A program made the translations under genes and the position numbers. A stretch of 64,000 nucleotides of DNA from Shewanella pealeana ATCC 700345 (GTDB taxonomy: Bacteria; Pseudomonadota; Gammaproteobacteria; Enterobacterales; Shewanellaceae): contig NC_009901.1 in the NCBI RefSeq assembly GCF_000018285.1, forward strand, positions 2,789,001 to 2,853,000. The letters are read 5' to 3'. Below are positions 9,257-18,741 of the stretch, piece by piece. Position 1 is the stretch's first letter, and every line of letters begins with the position of its first letter. Under the pieces are notes generated by a model that saw only the letters and a list, made by a program, of their open reading frames with translations, ran no database searches and had not been told where the DNA came from.

Positions 9257-10402
9257 ATGTTACCGCTACCGTCCAGTAATAAACTCGATATTCCTGCATT
9301 AAGCCGAATATTCGACAATACAACCAACTCCTACAAGCTACTTTTCTTTCGTGCTTTACTTAGCTTGATTCAGGATGGGAAAACGCCGGACGGAAAAGTT
9401 AACAGCACTGAACTGGCGCAATACTTATTAGCTCACGCTTGGGTACCATCAGTCTATTTTAAATTAAACCTCGGCACTCAAGATCAAATTGTTCAACACC
9501 TCTACGACCTAAATTTAGTAGCAGTCGACCTGTCACAGCATAAAGGTAAGCCCTTTACACTATTGTTCGAAAAGTTAGCCAAAACTAACAACTCTAAGAT
9601 TAACAAACAAGTTTTAAAGTATGTGCCATACCGTTTACTTCAACCCTTCTTTAGTGCCGAATTACAAGGCATAAAGGATGCCGAAAAAAATAACCTAACG
9701 TATGAACTATCACAAAGTCAGTTCGACATTGTTAAACCTATTTACAAAATTTCCTTTATTGAAGATTGTAATTTACCCCAATTAACATTACACCCAGACT
9801 GGTATGAGTACTTATGCAATAACATCATTTTAGTACAAGGTTGGGCCGAGCTAAATTGGACTCGTTACTTACAGCGAAAAAACCCAAACACGCCTTCGAT
9901 AAGCAATAAACTGACGTTGAATACTAAACGTGAATCATTAGTTAAGCAGCGGAAATTTTGGGATGAATTTATCTCGCAACATCAACCCAAATGCATTTTT
10001 ACCGGAGAGCAACTTAGCACTGCCAATTACGAATTAGACCATTTTGTACCTTGGTCCTATGTTGCCCATAATCAGTTTTGGAACCTCTTGCCTATATTAA
10101 ACAGCTGTAACTCGTCTAAAAGTAACAAACTACCAGACAAATGCTTTTTACAGGACTTTACAAAGCTACATTTTGAAGCTGTTACTATGGCAATAAAGCA
10201 CCGACGTATTGACATCATTGATGACTATATAACCATCCTTCAGTGCCCAAAAAGCGAATTAACTGACAAACTGAAATTCACTGGCAAGCTGAGCCACGTA
10301 TTACAAACAGTACTGGACTCTGCAGGCTTACAAGGGTTTGAGCCAAACTGGAAGTGGACTAAATCAGAGTCAAACCAACACTGTATACCTAACCAGTTAT
10401 AA
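9257..10402 (+). CDS. HNH endonuclease domain protein
   Basis: 381-residue protein with an HNH nuclease core in its C-terminal part (about residues 230-300): CIFTGEQL, the catalytic-type YELDHFVPWSYV, WNLLPILNSCNSSKSNKLP. The N-terminal ~220 residues are helical and without a recognised domain, perhaps a target-recognition region. It is in the same direction as and close behind the PT-associated methyltransferase, which suggests the pair act together, for example as a modification/nuclease couple. No sulfur-binding-domain motif was found, in contrast to the other HNH protein of the island. Confidence 0.8.
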   Translation: MLPLPSSNKLDIPALSRIFDNTTNSYKLLFFRALLSLIQDGKTPDGKVNSTELAQYLLAHAWVPSVYFKLNLGTQDQIVQHLYDLNLVAVDLSQHKGKPFTLLFEKLAKTNNSKINKQVLKYVPYRLLQPFFSAELQGIKDAEKNNLTYELSQSQFDIVKPIYKISFIEDCNLPQLTLHPDWYEYLCNNIILVQGWAELNWTRYLQRKNPNTPSISNKLTLNTKRESLVKQRKFWDEFISQHQPKCIFTGEQLSTANYELDHFVPWSYVAHNQFWNLLPILNSCNSSKSNKLPDKCFLQDFTKLHFEAVTMAIKHRRIDIIDDYITILQCPKSELTDKLKFTGKLSHVLQTVLDSAGLQGFEPNWKWTKSESNQHCIPNQL

Positions 10403-10479
10403 ATTGTAATTCATTATCCTAATTCCTCCGTGCATTGCATCTAATAATCATCTAGAATATTCACCCTCCTCGTTATACC

Positions 10480-10560
10480 TATAACGTCTTACTATATGTT
10501 TGACGTGATAAGTTGACGTACTAAGATTTAACTAACGTCATATTTAACGTTAGGAGTTTC
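10480..10560 (+). promoter_or_regulatory. dndB promoter region with repeated ACGT-core motifs
   Basis: Within about 80 bases upstream of dndB, five ACGT-core elements occur: AACGTC (10483), TGACGT (10501), TTGACGT (10513), AACGTCA (10534) and AACGTTA (10546). TGACGT at 10514-10519 and ACGTCA at 10535-10540 form an inverted repeat with a 15-base spacer. DndB-type proteins are reported to repress dnd operons, so these are candidate operator sites. The ribosome binding site TTAGGAG precedes ATG at 10563. Confidence 0.5.
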
Positions 10561-10562
10561 AT

Positions 10563-11672
10563 ATGAAAAGCCCACAAGATGGTTATTGTTTTTCGTTTCC
10601 GGCAGTCAGAGGTATTCAAGCAGGAAAGCCTTTTTATATAGCAACTTGTCCTCTTAGCACTATTCCCAAGATCTTCGTTTTTGACGAAGAAGAAGTGCCA
10701 CCAGAGTTGCGTGCCCAGCGAACGTTAAACAAATCACGTATCCCAGAGATGGTACGTTATTTAGTCGAAAATCCAAAAGACTACGTTTTTTCAGCGTTAA
10801 CTGTATCTGTTGCGTCTACAGTGATATTCGAAGAAAGTGATCACAACAACACCCCAAATCTAGGTACGTTGAAAGTCCCTATGGACGCACAGATCCTAAT
10901 TAATGATGGACAACATAGACGTGCAGCAATTGAAGCTGCAATCAAAGAGCAACCAGAGATTGCACACGATAATATTGCAGTATTGTTTTTTGTCGATGAA
11001 GGACTAAAACGCAGCCAACAGATGTTTGCAGACCTAAACAAATATGCAGTTAAACCAAGCCCTTCTCTGGCAGCGCTTTATGATAGTCGCGATGAAAGCG
11101 CCGAGCTTGCAAGGTATCTAGCGCAAAACGTTAAACCTTTCGAAGGTTTTACTGAGATGGAAAAATCCAGCATAAGCTCAAAAAGCGGAAAGCTATTTAC
11201 CTTAAGCAGCCTAAAGCAAGCTAACAGAGCTCTACTAGGTAAAGGTGTTAAAGACAGCTTTACTGAAGAAGAGAAACAATTAGCCGCAGACTATTGGCAA
11301 GCAGTATTTGCAGAAACACCTGAATGGCAAATGGTAATAAATAAAGAATTATCTCCTTCGCAGTTTAGGCAAGAGTATGTGCATGCGCACGGCGTTGGCC
11401 TCCATGCGTTGGGTGCATTAGGTTGCTCATTAATCACAGCGCAACCTGATGTCTGGAAAGAAACAATTAAGCAGTTAAAAAATGTAGATTGGCGTAAATC
11501 CAACCCTGTATGGGCCAACCGCAGCATGTTACATGGCAAGTTAAGCAAAGCGTCAACCAACATAATGTTGACGACAAATGCACTCAAGCAAAGCTTATCT
11601 CTATCATTAACGCCGGAAGAACGCGCTCTAGAAAATAAACATATACCAAGTAGTGAGGCATCCAATGGCTGA
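10563..11672 (+). CDS. dndB: DndB, regulator of DNA phosphorothioation
   Basis: 369-residue DGQHR-domain protein. The signature DGQHRR lies at residues 115-120 (ILINDGQHRRAAIEAAI), followed by VLFFVDEGLKRSQQMFADLNKYA, which is typical of DndB. DndB is not essential for phosphorothioation in known systems but modulates its extent and is reported to repress dnd transcription. The ribosome binding site TTAGGAG is well placed. The gene overlaps dndC by a few bases, giving a dndBCDE operon. Confidence 0.93.
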   Translation: MKSPQDGYCFSFPAVRGIQAGKPFYIATCPLSTIPKIFVFDEEEVPPELRAQRTLNKSRIPEMVRYLVENPKDYVFSALTVSVASTVIFEESDHNNTPNLGTLKVPMDAQILINDGQHRRAAIEAAIKEQPEIAHDNIAVLFFVDEGLKRSQQMFADLNKYAVKPSPSLAALYDSRDESAELARYLAQNVKPFEGFTEMEKSSISSKSGKLFTLSSLKQANRALLGKGVKDSFTEEEKQLAADYWQAVFAETPEWQMVINKELSPSQFRQEYVHAHGVGLHALGALGCSLITAQPDVWKETIKQLKNVDWRKSNPVWANRSMLHGKLSKASTNIMLTTNALKQSLSLSLTPEERALENKHIPSSEASNG

Positions 11673-13431
11673 TTTATTCCAAGCCGATGCGCTAGATGAT
11701 GAGCAGTTAGAATATATTCAAAATGAATTCTTTGCTGGTTTCAAGCGATACAAAAACAGCGATACGTTACCAGCAGGTCTCGATAAATACGACAAACTCG
11801 ATGATTCTTTAAAGCATCAAGTTAGTATCAATTTATGTCGAGAACTATTGCGTGAACAAAAGAATAACGAAGGCTTTCCGTTAAAACACTTTATCGATGA
11901 TGTTCAAAGTGTTTATTGTTCTGATAACCGCCCTTGGGTAATTGGCTACAGTGGTGGTAAAGATTCATCAGCCGTTGTCACGCTCATTTACCTAGCTCTG
12001 CTATCACTTGATGAATCTAAGCGCACCAAGCCAGTATATGTTGTGGCATCAGACACATTGGTAGAAACTCCATTAGTGGTCGATCATGTAAATCGTTCAC
12101 TTGAAAGCATTGGCAATAATGCCAAGAAAGATGGTCTACCGTTAACAACACATAAAGTATTACCAAAACCGCACCAAACGTTTTGGTCATGTTTACTGGG
12201 TAAAGGTTACCCTGCACCAACTCAAAGTTTCCGTTGGTGTACTGAGCGCATGAAAATCGATCCTGTTAGTGACTTTATTAAAGATAAGGTATCACAGCAT
12301 GACGAAGTGATTGTTATTTTAGGCTCTCGCAGCCAAGAAAGTGCGTCTCGTGCGCAGGTTATCGCCAAGCATAAAATAGAAAACACACGACTAGCTCGTC
12401 ACACCACACTAGCCAATGCATTTATCTATACACCAATTGATACCTGGAGTATGGACGATGTATGGAAGCTAATTCGCGCCTGTAGCTTAGAGGTGACCAT
12501 TTCACCGATGGGTATAGGTAAAAAATGGGCTGATGAATATGGTCTTGAATGGGAAAACCCATGGGGTGGTAAAAACCTTACTCTATGGAACCTATATAAA
12601 GATTCATCAGACCAAGGCGAATGCCCAATGGTTATCGACGATAGTACGCCTTCATGCGGTAATTCACGTTTCGGTTGCTGGACATGTACCGTAGTCACAA
12701 AAGACCGTGCAATGGAAAGCTTAATCCAAAACGGTGAAGAATGGATGCAGCCACTGCTAACATTCCGCAACAAGTTGGCTGAAACCAATGTGCCGGCAAA
12801 CAAAGATATCTACCGCAATTACAAACGACGCCAAGGTAAAGTCAATTACCAACGCGTAAAAGACGGACAAGAATTATCTGAAGAACGCGCACACGTGCCC
12901 GGGCCTTATTGGCTTAAATACCGTAAAGAGTGGTTAACCGAACTGTTAGTGCAACAAAGAGAGTTCAATAAAGATGGCTATTCAGTCACCTTAGTTACCG
13001 AGCCTGAACTACACGCTATTCGCCAAGAATGGTTGAACGACCCGAACGAACCAGACTGGGCTGACTCACTACCAAAAATCTATCGCGAAGTATTTGGTGT
13101 CGATCTTAATTGGGTAATTAACGACAACTCTAGTTTCGGTGAAGTTGAAGCGCAGATTCTTACCGATTTAGGCGAGCAATATAACGTTGAGCCTGAAATG
13201 GTACAAAAGCTTTTGGATCTTGAGCTTTCTTTAGAAGGCCTAAGTCGTCGTACCGGTGTATTCGATAAACTCGGTACCCTACTAAGGCAAGACTGGGGCA
13301 CGCTTGATGAAATCAAACAGCGCCACGCTCAACTGCAAAGTAAGTCAGATTTTGATATCCATAAGGATCAAATCGACAAATATGAACGTGAAATTCTTGA
13401 GCTAGAAAAGCAAGCCAAGGTGGAGTTTTAA
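11665..13431 (+). CDS. dndC: DndC, PAPS-reductase-like sulfurtransferase
   Basis: Core enzyme of DNA phosphorothioation, an ATP-pyrophosphatase-fold protein that activates the DNA backbone and carries an Fe-S cluster. The PP-loop SGGKDS lies at residues 96-101 counted from ATG 11665. Cysteines likely to bind the cluster occur in CPMV, CGNSRFGCWTCT and an upstream FRWCTERMK stretch. ATG 11665 is preferred to GTG 11653 because AGTGAGG sits at correct spacing before it. It overlaps the end of dndB by 8 bases, and its stop is separated from dndD by one base. The length of 588 aa is in the usual range. Confidence 0.95.
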   Translation: MADLFQADALDDEQLEYIQNEFFAGFKRYKNSDTLPAGLDKYDKLDDSLKHQVSINLCRELLREQKNNEGFPLKHFIDDVQSVYCSDNRPWVIGYSGGKDSSAVVTLIYLALLSLDESKRTKPVYVVASDTLVETPLVVDHVNRSLESIGNNAKKDGLPLTTHKVLPKPHQTFWSCLLGKGYPAPTQSFRWCTERMKIDPVSDFIKDKVSQHDEVIVILGSRSQESASRAQVIAKHKIENTRLARHTTLANAFIYTPIDTWSMDDVWKLIRACSLEVTISPMGIGKKWADEYGLEWENPWGGKNLTLWNLYKDSSDQGECPMVIDDSTPSCGNSRFGCWTCTVVTKDRAMESLIQNGEEWMQPLLTFRNKLAETNVPANKDIYRNYKRRQGKVNYQRVKDGQELSEERAHVPGPYWLKYRKEWLTELLVQQREFNKDGYSVTLVTEPELHAIRQEWLNDPNEPDWADSLPKIYREVFGVDLNWVINDNSSFGEVEAQILTDLGEQYNVEPEMVQKLLDLELSLEGLSRRTGVFDKLGTLLRQDWGTLDEIKQRHAQLQSKSDFDIHKDQIDKYEREILELEKQAKVEF

Positions 13432-13432
13432 G

Positions 13433-15463
13433 ATGATAATCAAAAGCCTGGTGATCAATAACTTTCGAGTATTTCGTGGCGTACACGAGATTGACTTAGA
13501 ACCAAGAGTAACCCGTAAACACCAAACTGCTGCATCGCCTATCGTGTTATTTGGTGGATTAAATGGTGCAGGTAAAACCTCTATTTTATCTGCAGTCCGT
13601 GTGGCCTTGTACGGCCGCGCAGCATTTGGCCGCGGCATGAACTCAGCTCAATATCAAGAGCAACTAGATGCACTGATTCATAATGGTGTAGGGATTAGTG
13701 CAGACAAAGCGTCAATCCAGCTCATCTTTACTCATAGCCAAAATGGTGTTGAAAGCGAATATCGCGTCACTCGTGGTTGGAAGCGTGGCCAAAAAGATAA
13801 ATTGGTTTTAGAGCAGAACAACACTGAACTCAGTAGCATGAGTTACGATCAATGCCAAAGCTTCCTTAATGAGCTTATCCCGCCGGGGATCTCAGACCTA
13901 TTCTTCTTCGACGGGGAAAAAATTGCCGATCTTGCAGAAGATGAATCCGGTGAAGTACTGCAAACTGCAGTTAGACGCCTTTTAGGTATTGATGTTGCCG
14001 AGCGTTTGCGTAGTGATTTAGCTATCTATCTAAAACGCCATGATGCCGCAGCAATGCCAGATAACATCAAAGCTCAAATTGACAAGTTAGAATCTGATCG
14101 CACTGCAGCCGAACATGCCGCTGTAGAGCTAACTAACAAAGCATCATTGTGCCGCGCAAAAATCGAACTAATAGCTAAAGATATCGAAAAAACCGAACTT
14201 GATCTATCTTCACGAGGTGGTGCTTGGGCACAAAGCCGTGAGCAAGAAAAGGCTAAACAGTTTGAACTAGACGCTGAACGCAAAGAACTAGAAAAAACAC
14301 TACGGGCGGAGATTGAAGGTGACCTACCATTTGCATTGGCCCCCAATGCAATGCAAGCACTACTCACTCAATTAGAAGCCGAAAAGAAAGCTAAGCAAGC
14401 TGATAGTTTTAACTCTGAGCTAAAGGGCTTCTTAACTGAATTAGAGCAGAAGTTATCATTCTCGCTATCTAACTCCTTTGTCGCAATAGAAACAATCAAA
14501 GAATGTTTAAATGATCGTGAATCACAGCAGGTAAAGACTGATATCCAGCTTGATTTAGCAGATAGAGAGTACGATCAAATTAAAGCGCAGATTAACAACC
14601 AAGCGCCCTCTTCCTATAAGCGTTTTGACGAAGCACGTAAACGCTTAGCTATAGTTGAAGAGCAACTAGATTCTATCTCAATTAATATTGCCCGCGCACC
14701 AGAGCAAGAACAACTGGAGACGCAACTTGAAGCGTTAAAAGAGCTTAATAGCCGCCGCACCGCTGCAATTGTAGAGCATAGAGATACGACTGAAGCGGCG
14801 AAACGAAAATACCGTGAAGCAATTGATTACGCACGTAAAGTACAAAAGCTGCATGACAAGCATAAAGTCGCCTCTACCGCTGAAGCATCGCTAACAAACG
14901 CGCAAAATACCCATGCATTGTTAGCAGAATTCAGTGAGCAACTAACTGCAGTACGTGTTAAACAACTAGAAGCTGAGTTTATCAAAAGCTATCAAAAGCT
15001 GGCACGTAAAGAAGACCTAAAGCTTTCAGCACGCATCAACACTACTACCTTTGACGTTGAGTTAATCGATGAGGATCAGCACACCATTAGCCGTAGAGGC
15101 CTGTCTGCCGGTGAAAAACAGATCTACGCTATTTCAATTCTCGAAGCATTAGGTAAAACATCGGGTAAGAAACTGCCAATCATTATCGATACACCGCTAG
15201 GTCGACTTGACTCTAAACACAGAGATAAGTTGATTGAGCACTACTTCCCTGAGGCCAGCCATCAAGTAATCATTCTGTCTACCGATACAGAGATTGATGA
15301 AGCGTACTTTGGAGAGGATTATCTAAAAGATGACATTTCTCATGCCTTTGAGATTCAGTTTGATGCCGCCACTAAATCATCAAAACTGCGTGAAGGTTAT
15401 TTCTGGGAACAGAACTCTGCTAATAATGAAGTGCAACAAAATTCAGTAGTAGGAGCCAACTAA
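13433..15463 (+). CDS. dndD: DndD, SMC-like ATPase for phosphorothioation
   Basis: 676-residue ABC/SMC-type ATPase, thought to alter DNA structure or provide nicking/energy during sulfur insertion. Walker A is GGLNGAGKTS at residues 41-50. A long coiled-coil occupies about 200-510, without a CxxC zinc hook. The ABC signature RGLSAGEKQIYA (about 554) and Walker B/D-loop PIIIDTPLGRLDSKHR (about 580-595) follow. It starts one base after the dndC stop, and its stop codon shares a base with the dndE start. It should be compared with the second DndD-like ATPase of the island on the opposite strand. Confidence 0.95.
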   Translation: MIIKSLVINNFRVFRGVHEIDLEPRVTRKHQTAASPIVLFGGLNGAGKTSILSAVRVALYGRAAFGRGMNSAQYQEQLDALIHNGVGISADKASIQLIFTHSQNGVESEYRVTRGWKRGQKDKLVLEQNNTELSSMSYDQCQSFLNELIPPGISDLFFFDGEKIADLAEDESGEVLQTAVRRLLGIDVAERLRSDLAIYLKRHDAAAMPDNIKAQIDKLESDRTAAEHAAVELTNKASLCRAKIELIAKDIEKTELDLSSRGGAWAQSREQEKAKQFELDAERKELEKTLRAEIEGDLPFALAPNAMQALLTQLEAEKKAKQADSFNSELKGFLTELEQKLSFSLSNSFVAIETIKECLNDRESQQVKTDIQLDLADREYDQIKAQINNQAPSSYKRFDEARKRLAIVEEQLDSISINIARAPEQEQLETQLEALKELNSRRTAAIVEHRDTTEAAKRKYREAIDYARKVQKLHDKHKVASTAEASLTNAQNTHALLAEFSEQLTAVRVKQLEAEFIKSYQKLARKEDLKLSARINTTTFDVELIDEDQHTISRRGLSAGEKQIYAISILEALGKTSGKKLPIIIDTPLGRLDSKHRDKLIEHYFPEASHQVIILSTDTEIDEAYFGEDYLKDDISHAFEIQFDAATKSSKLREGYFWEQNSANNEVQQNSVVGAN

Positions 15464-15831
15464 TGCTACCAAATCGGATGAACCTAACTCGCTCTACTGA
15501 AGAGCAATTGAAAAAACTGAAGCAATACACGGGAATCGCACCCAACGTATCATCACGAATCGCCTTCTTCCGCTCAATAGAGTCAGGTTTTATCTATCGA
15601 CCAGCAGATTCTATTGACACTGAAGCAAAACTAGATGGTAGTTTGGTATTAGATAAAGTGACTTGGATGGGGGAAACGCAGTTGGTGAGTGAACAGCTAC
15701 TAAAACTTAAGTACCCAACATTAGAAGGTCGCTCTCTCATGTCTGCATGGGCTGCCCATGTTGAAGATGGGATTGCAGCTGTCCGAAACCACAAAAAAAT
15801 CAATGAACTTTCAAATGCTATAGTGACTTAA
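15463..15831 (+). CDS. dndE: DndE, phosphorothioation DNA-binding protein
   Basis: 122-residue member of the DndE family, a small helical protein reported to bind nicked dsDNA as a tetramer. Family features seen are RSTEEQLKKLKQYTGIAPNVSSRIAFFRSIESG at the N-terminus, a central LDKVTWMGE and a C-terminal AWAAHVEDGIAAVRNHKKI. AGTAGGAG lies at good spacing before the ATG, which overlaps the dndD stop by one base. It is the last gene of the plus-strand dnd operon. Confidence 0.93.
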   Translation: MLPNRMNLTRSTEEQLKKLKQYTGIAPNVSSRIAFFRSIESGFIYRPADSIDTEAKLDGSLVLDKVTWMGETQLVSEQLLKLKYPTLEGRSLMSAWAAHVEDGIAAVRNHKKINELSNAIVT

Positions 15832-15845
15832 TAGCCATTTTGTGA

Positions 15846-15877
15846 CTCTGACAGAACTCATAACAGTTCTGTCAGAG
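15846..15877. terminator. Perfect 13-bp hairpin between convergent operons
   Basis: Arms CTCTGACAGAACT and AGTTCTGTCAGAG enclose CATAAC. It lies between the ends of dndE (+) and the 930-aa gene (-). No U-tract is evident on either strand, so it may act as a bidirectional 3' hairpin rather than a textbook terminator. Confidence 0.65.
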
Positions 15878-15937
15878 AATACTTGCCATAAATAAATTAA
15901 CTAAATATATTACTGCATACGTCCTTTAATAGAATTT

Positions 15938-18730
15938 TTATTTATACCAGAGTCGATGAATAGGATCGTATATGGCACCTTCACTTATTAATTTCCCTGA
16001 GACTGTATAGTCAACTTCTAATCCAGTCAACTCTTCAACTTTTAAATTAATCTCATTAATTGACATTGGTCTAACCATCTCATGAAGGAGTTTTCTGACG
16101 GCTTGTGAAGTATTTAAACGCCTAGTGTCTTCTCCCCATTCAGCTAAACCAAGCAAGAGACTTTTTGCTAAATAAAACCTTGAGTCCCTTTGAGCCAAAT
16201 TTAAAACTGTGTAGCCATTAGGTGATTTTGTACCAAGAATAGCCTCTACCTCTGATGCATGTATGCCTATTTGTTGCTTGTTCAAGTGTGCGAAAATCAC
16301 ATCTAACAAACGCTTATTGTCATCTTTAGTCCCTGGAACATCACGATCTATTAGCCCCCAATAATCAGGACCAATCTGAATCATCCGAGCAGTTCCCTGT
16401 ATTTGTAAATGTTCATGTACACCGCGAAGTTTCTCTAGTCTTCTTTTTATTTCATTTCCTTTCAAAGGCGTGCCAGCATCTTCAAGAATTCTAGTGAATG
16501 CATCCGCCATATCGATTCTATCTTTTGGTGTTTGGTTAGAATCACTACGTGTCCAAACATTCTTATTCAAATATGTGATTTTTGACGAATCTTCTAAAAT
16601 AATATTCAATATATAATGATCTAGTTTATTCGACAATGAAGGAAAATTATTCAGTAGACTATTTAATATTTCAGTTATATGCCACTGTTTCAAAAGCTCA
16701 TTTTTTAATAGTAAATTTTCGCAAACAATTTTAATTTGCTCGCAGAGGTCATTAGGTAAAGTATTGAAGTGCTTTAAGCCGTAGGTACCTCGACTAAATA
16801 GCCGTCCACCAACACTTGCTACTGAATTATGCGCAGTTCTAACATCGACTTCCTTGCCAAAAATTTTTGAAGCTCTTTTCGCAATTTCAGTAAAGTGCAG
16901 CGGAGCCTCTGCTTGCTGCAAAACAGCTAAAACAGCAGACTCTCGACTTTTGCCAATCGCTATTAACTTCGAATTATTTTCAATACCATTAAAAATCATT
17001 GCGCTTTCAAAATGGTCAAACAACAAAAAGTATAATTCAGTACAATTATTCTCGGTGACTGCTGATTTCAGTGTTGTTTTGATCTCACTTAATGTCCAAG
17101 TACCTTCTTTAGATTTTTCAATTAAATTAATTCTTAATTGAAAAATCAAATTATCCCAAGCCTCTTGCCTTATTCTACCTATAATATTTGCACCATTAAC
17201 ATTGATAATAGATAATTTTCCTTCTGTAAAAGTCTCAATAATGGCTGCAAGGTGTTTGAACTTTCCTATATAACCAGCAAACCAATCATCCTCCGTTTCC
17301 AGTAACTCCATGTACAAGGGCTCTGTTCTATTAGTTAGTAATTTATCTATTTTAAAATAGATGCAATCATCCCAATATTCGGTGTCAATAATTCTAGCGA
17401 CATGCTTTTTTTGTATTTGCCTAATTCGCTCTCGTGTGACTCCAAACTTAGTACCCACTTCCTCTAAGGTTAGAATGTGTCCATGAAACCCCATTCTGAG
17501 TTCAATTATTTCTTTTTCTCTATCTTTCAATAAGCTCAATGCCTGAGTGAAATGTTCTTTTAAAGGAATATTCGATGCAAGGTTATATTTAAATTCATTA
17601 TTACTTTGAGCTGTGAAATCCATTTTTCCGAAAGGCTCTGCAGTAATAGGTTTATGAAAATTTTGTGAAGCATCACTATTTAAAAAAGCATCAAGCTTAC
17701 TTTGCTTTCGACTTATAATTTCTAGCAATAAACTATATAAGTCTCTAGCAGATTTACGTCCGAAATTTGGCCATGATAGCATGGTCTTGTCAGTAATATC
17801 TTTCAAATCATTTAACGAAGTAAATCCATTAACATTGAATACATTAAACAATCTAACAGGTAAATTAAGTTCTTCCAGTGGTTTTTCTAACAAACTAAAT
17901 GGCAAAATAGCGATTAAAGGCATTAACTCTGTACTAGAAATTTCAGCCTTAAGCAGGTTAAACCTCCCTATCCCAGACGTCTCTTTTAACGTTGCTGGCA
18001 ACTGGGAGTAGCGATTTATATAACTTACATCGTCATAAACACCGTGACTATAGAGATCATCAAAGAGTTTTACATCATTAACCTTCGCTAAACGAACCCA
18101 ACCAGAAACCTCACCAGTAAACGCATTTACAGAATAGTATTTACCCTCTGTTGTTTTCCCAAATAATTGTTTTTCTGCTAGAGAAGTTTGGCAATACTTT
18201 TCAAGTTCATTTTCCAATACAGTAACAGGCTTGTTAACGGGAAACGATGCTAAGTTATTTTCTACTATATAAGCAAAAATATCCTCTTTAGACTTAGCAG
18301 ACTTCATTTCATTTAAATAATTTAAAGCTGTAGAGTGTAAGCTCCCCACATTATCTTCTACAACAGTACAATCAGCCCCCTTACTCGAACAATCATGTTC
18401 AAGATAACCAAAACCATCTAACATTAAATAAATAGGTACTTTATTATTTGATAACGACACTTCTACAATACTGCCACCAGAACTTTGATAATTGCTTGGT
18501 AATGCCCATTTAGCGGCAGCTGTAGATAAAACTTTGCCTTTAAAAGCTAATAATTTATCAGCGTCGACTATATTTGGCCTGACAAAACCAACATGAATCA
18601 ACCCTGTATATGATTCACTTCCATTTAATGCCTTCCAGGCTTCATGAATGCTAATTAAATCACGATATACACTTATTTTGGGTGCTTCTATTTCGTGATA
18701 AAGAGCAAAGTATAATTTTAGTGACGCCAT
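15938..18730 (-). CDS. Alpha-CTD / sigma region 4 / multi-winged-helix protein
   Basis: 930-residue protein with an unusual combination of transcription-machinery motifs. Positions count the TTG just upstream as residue 1. Residues 287-340 resemble the RNA polymerase alpha C-terminal HhH domain (FNVNGFTSLNDLKDITDKTM, WPNFGRKSARDLY). Residues 398-448 read as sigma-70 region 4 (LLKDREKEIIELRMGF, LTLEEVGTKFGVTRERIRQI). The C-terminal third looks like up to five winged-helix units (about 597-655, 675-728, 742-795, 805-868, 875-930), the first close to the HARE-HTH type seen in restriction proteins and RNA polymerase delta. The N-terminal 280 residues are unassigned. ATG 18730 follows AAGG at good spacing. 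It is the last gene of a five-gene operon. The function is unknown; promoter or DNA sensing, or inhibition of transcription or replication, are possibilities. Confidence 0.75.
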   Translation of the reverse strand: MASLKLYFALYHEIEAPKISVYRDLISIHEAWKALNGSESYTGLIHVGFVRPNIVDADKLLAFKGKVLSTAAAKWALPSNYQSSGGSIVEVSLSNNKVPIYLMLDGFGYLEHDCSSKGADCTVVEDNVGSLHSTALNYLNEMKSAKSKEDIFAYIVENNLASFPVNKPVTVLENELEKYCQTSLAEKQLFGKTTEGKYYSVNAFTGEVSGWVRLAKVNDVKLFDDLYSHGVYDDVSYINRYSQLPATLKETSGIGRFNLLKAEISSTELMPLIAILPFSLLEKPLEELNLPVRLFNVFNVNGFTSLNDLKDITDKTMLSWPNFGRKSARDLYSLLLEIISRKQSKLDAFLNSDASQNFHKPITAEPFGKMDFTAQSNNEFKYNLASNIPLKEHFTQALSLLKDREKEIIELRMGFHGHILTLEEVGTKFGVTRERIRQIQKKHVARIIDTEYWDDCIYFKIDKLLTNRTEPLYMELLETEDDWFAGYIGKFKHLAAIIETFTEGKLSIINVNGANIIGRIRQEAWDNLIFQLRINLIEKSKEGTWTLSEIKTTLKSAVTENNCTELYFLLFDHFESAMIFNGIENNSKLIAIGKSRESAVLAVLQQAEAPLHFTEIAKRASKIFGKEVDVRTAHNSVASVGGRLFSRGTYGLKHFNTLPNDLCEQIKIVCENLLLKNELLKQWHITEILNSLLNNFPSLSNKLDHYILNIILEDSSKITYLNKNVWTRSDSNQTPKDRIDMADAFTRILEDAGTPLKGNEIKRRLEKLRGVHEHLQIQGTARMIQIGPDYWGLIDRDVPGTKDDNKRLLDVIFAHLNKQQIGIHASEVEAILGTKSPNGYTVLNLAQRDSRFYLAKSLLLGLAEWGEDTRRLNTSQAVRKLLHEMVRPMSINEINLKVEELTGLEVDYTVSGKLISEGAIYDPIHRLWYK

Positions 18731-18741
18731 CAATAATTACC

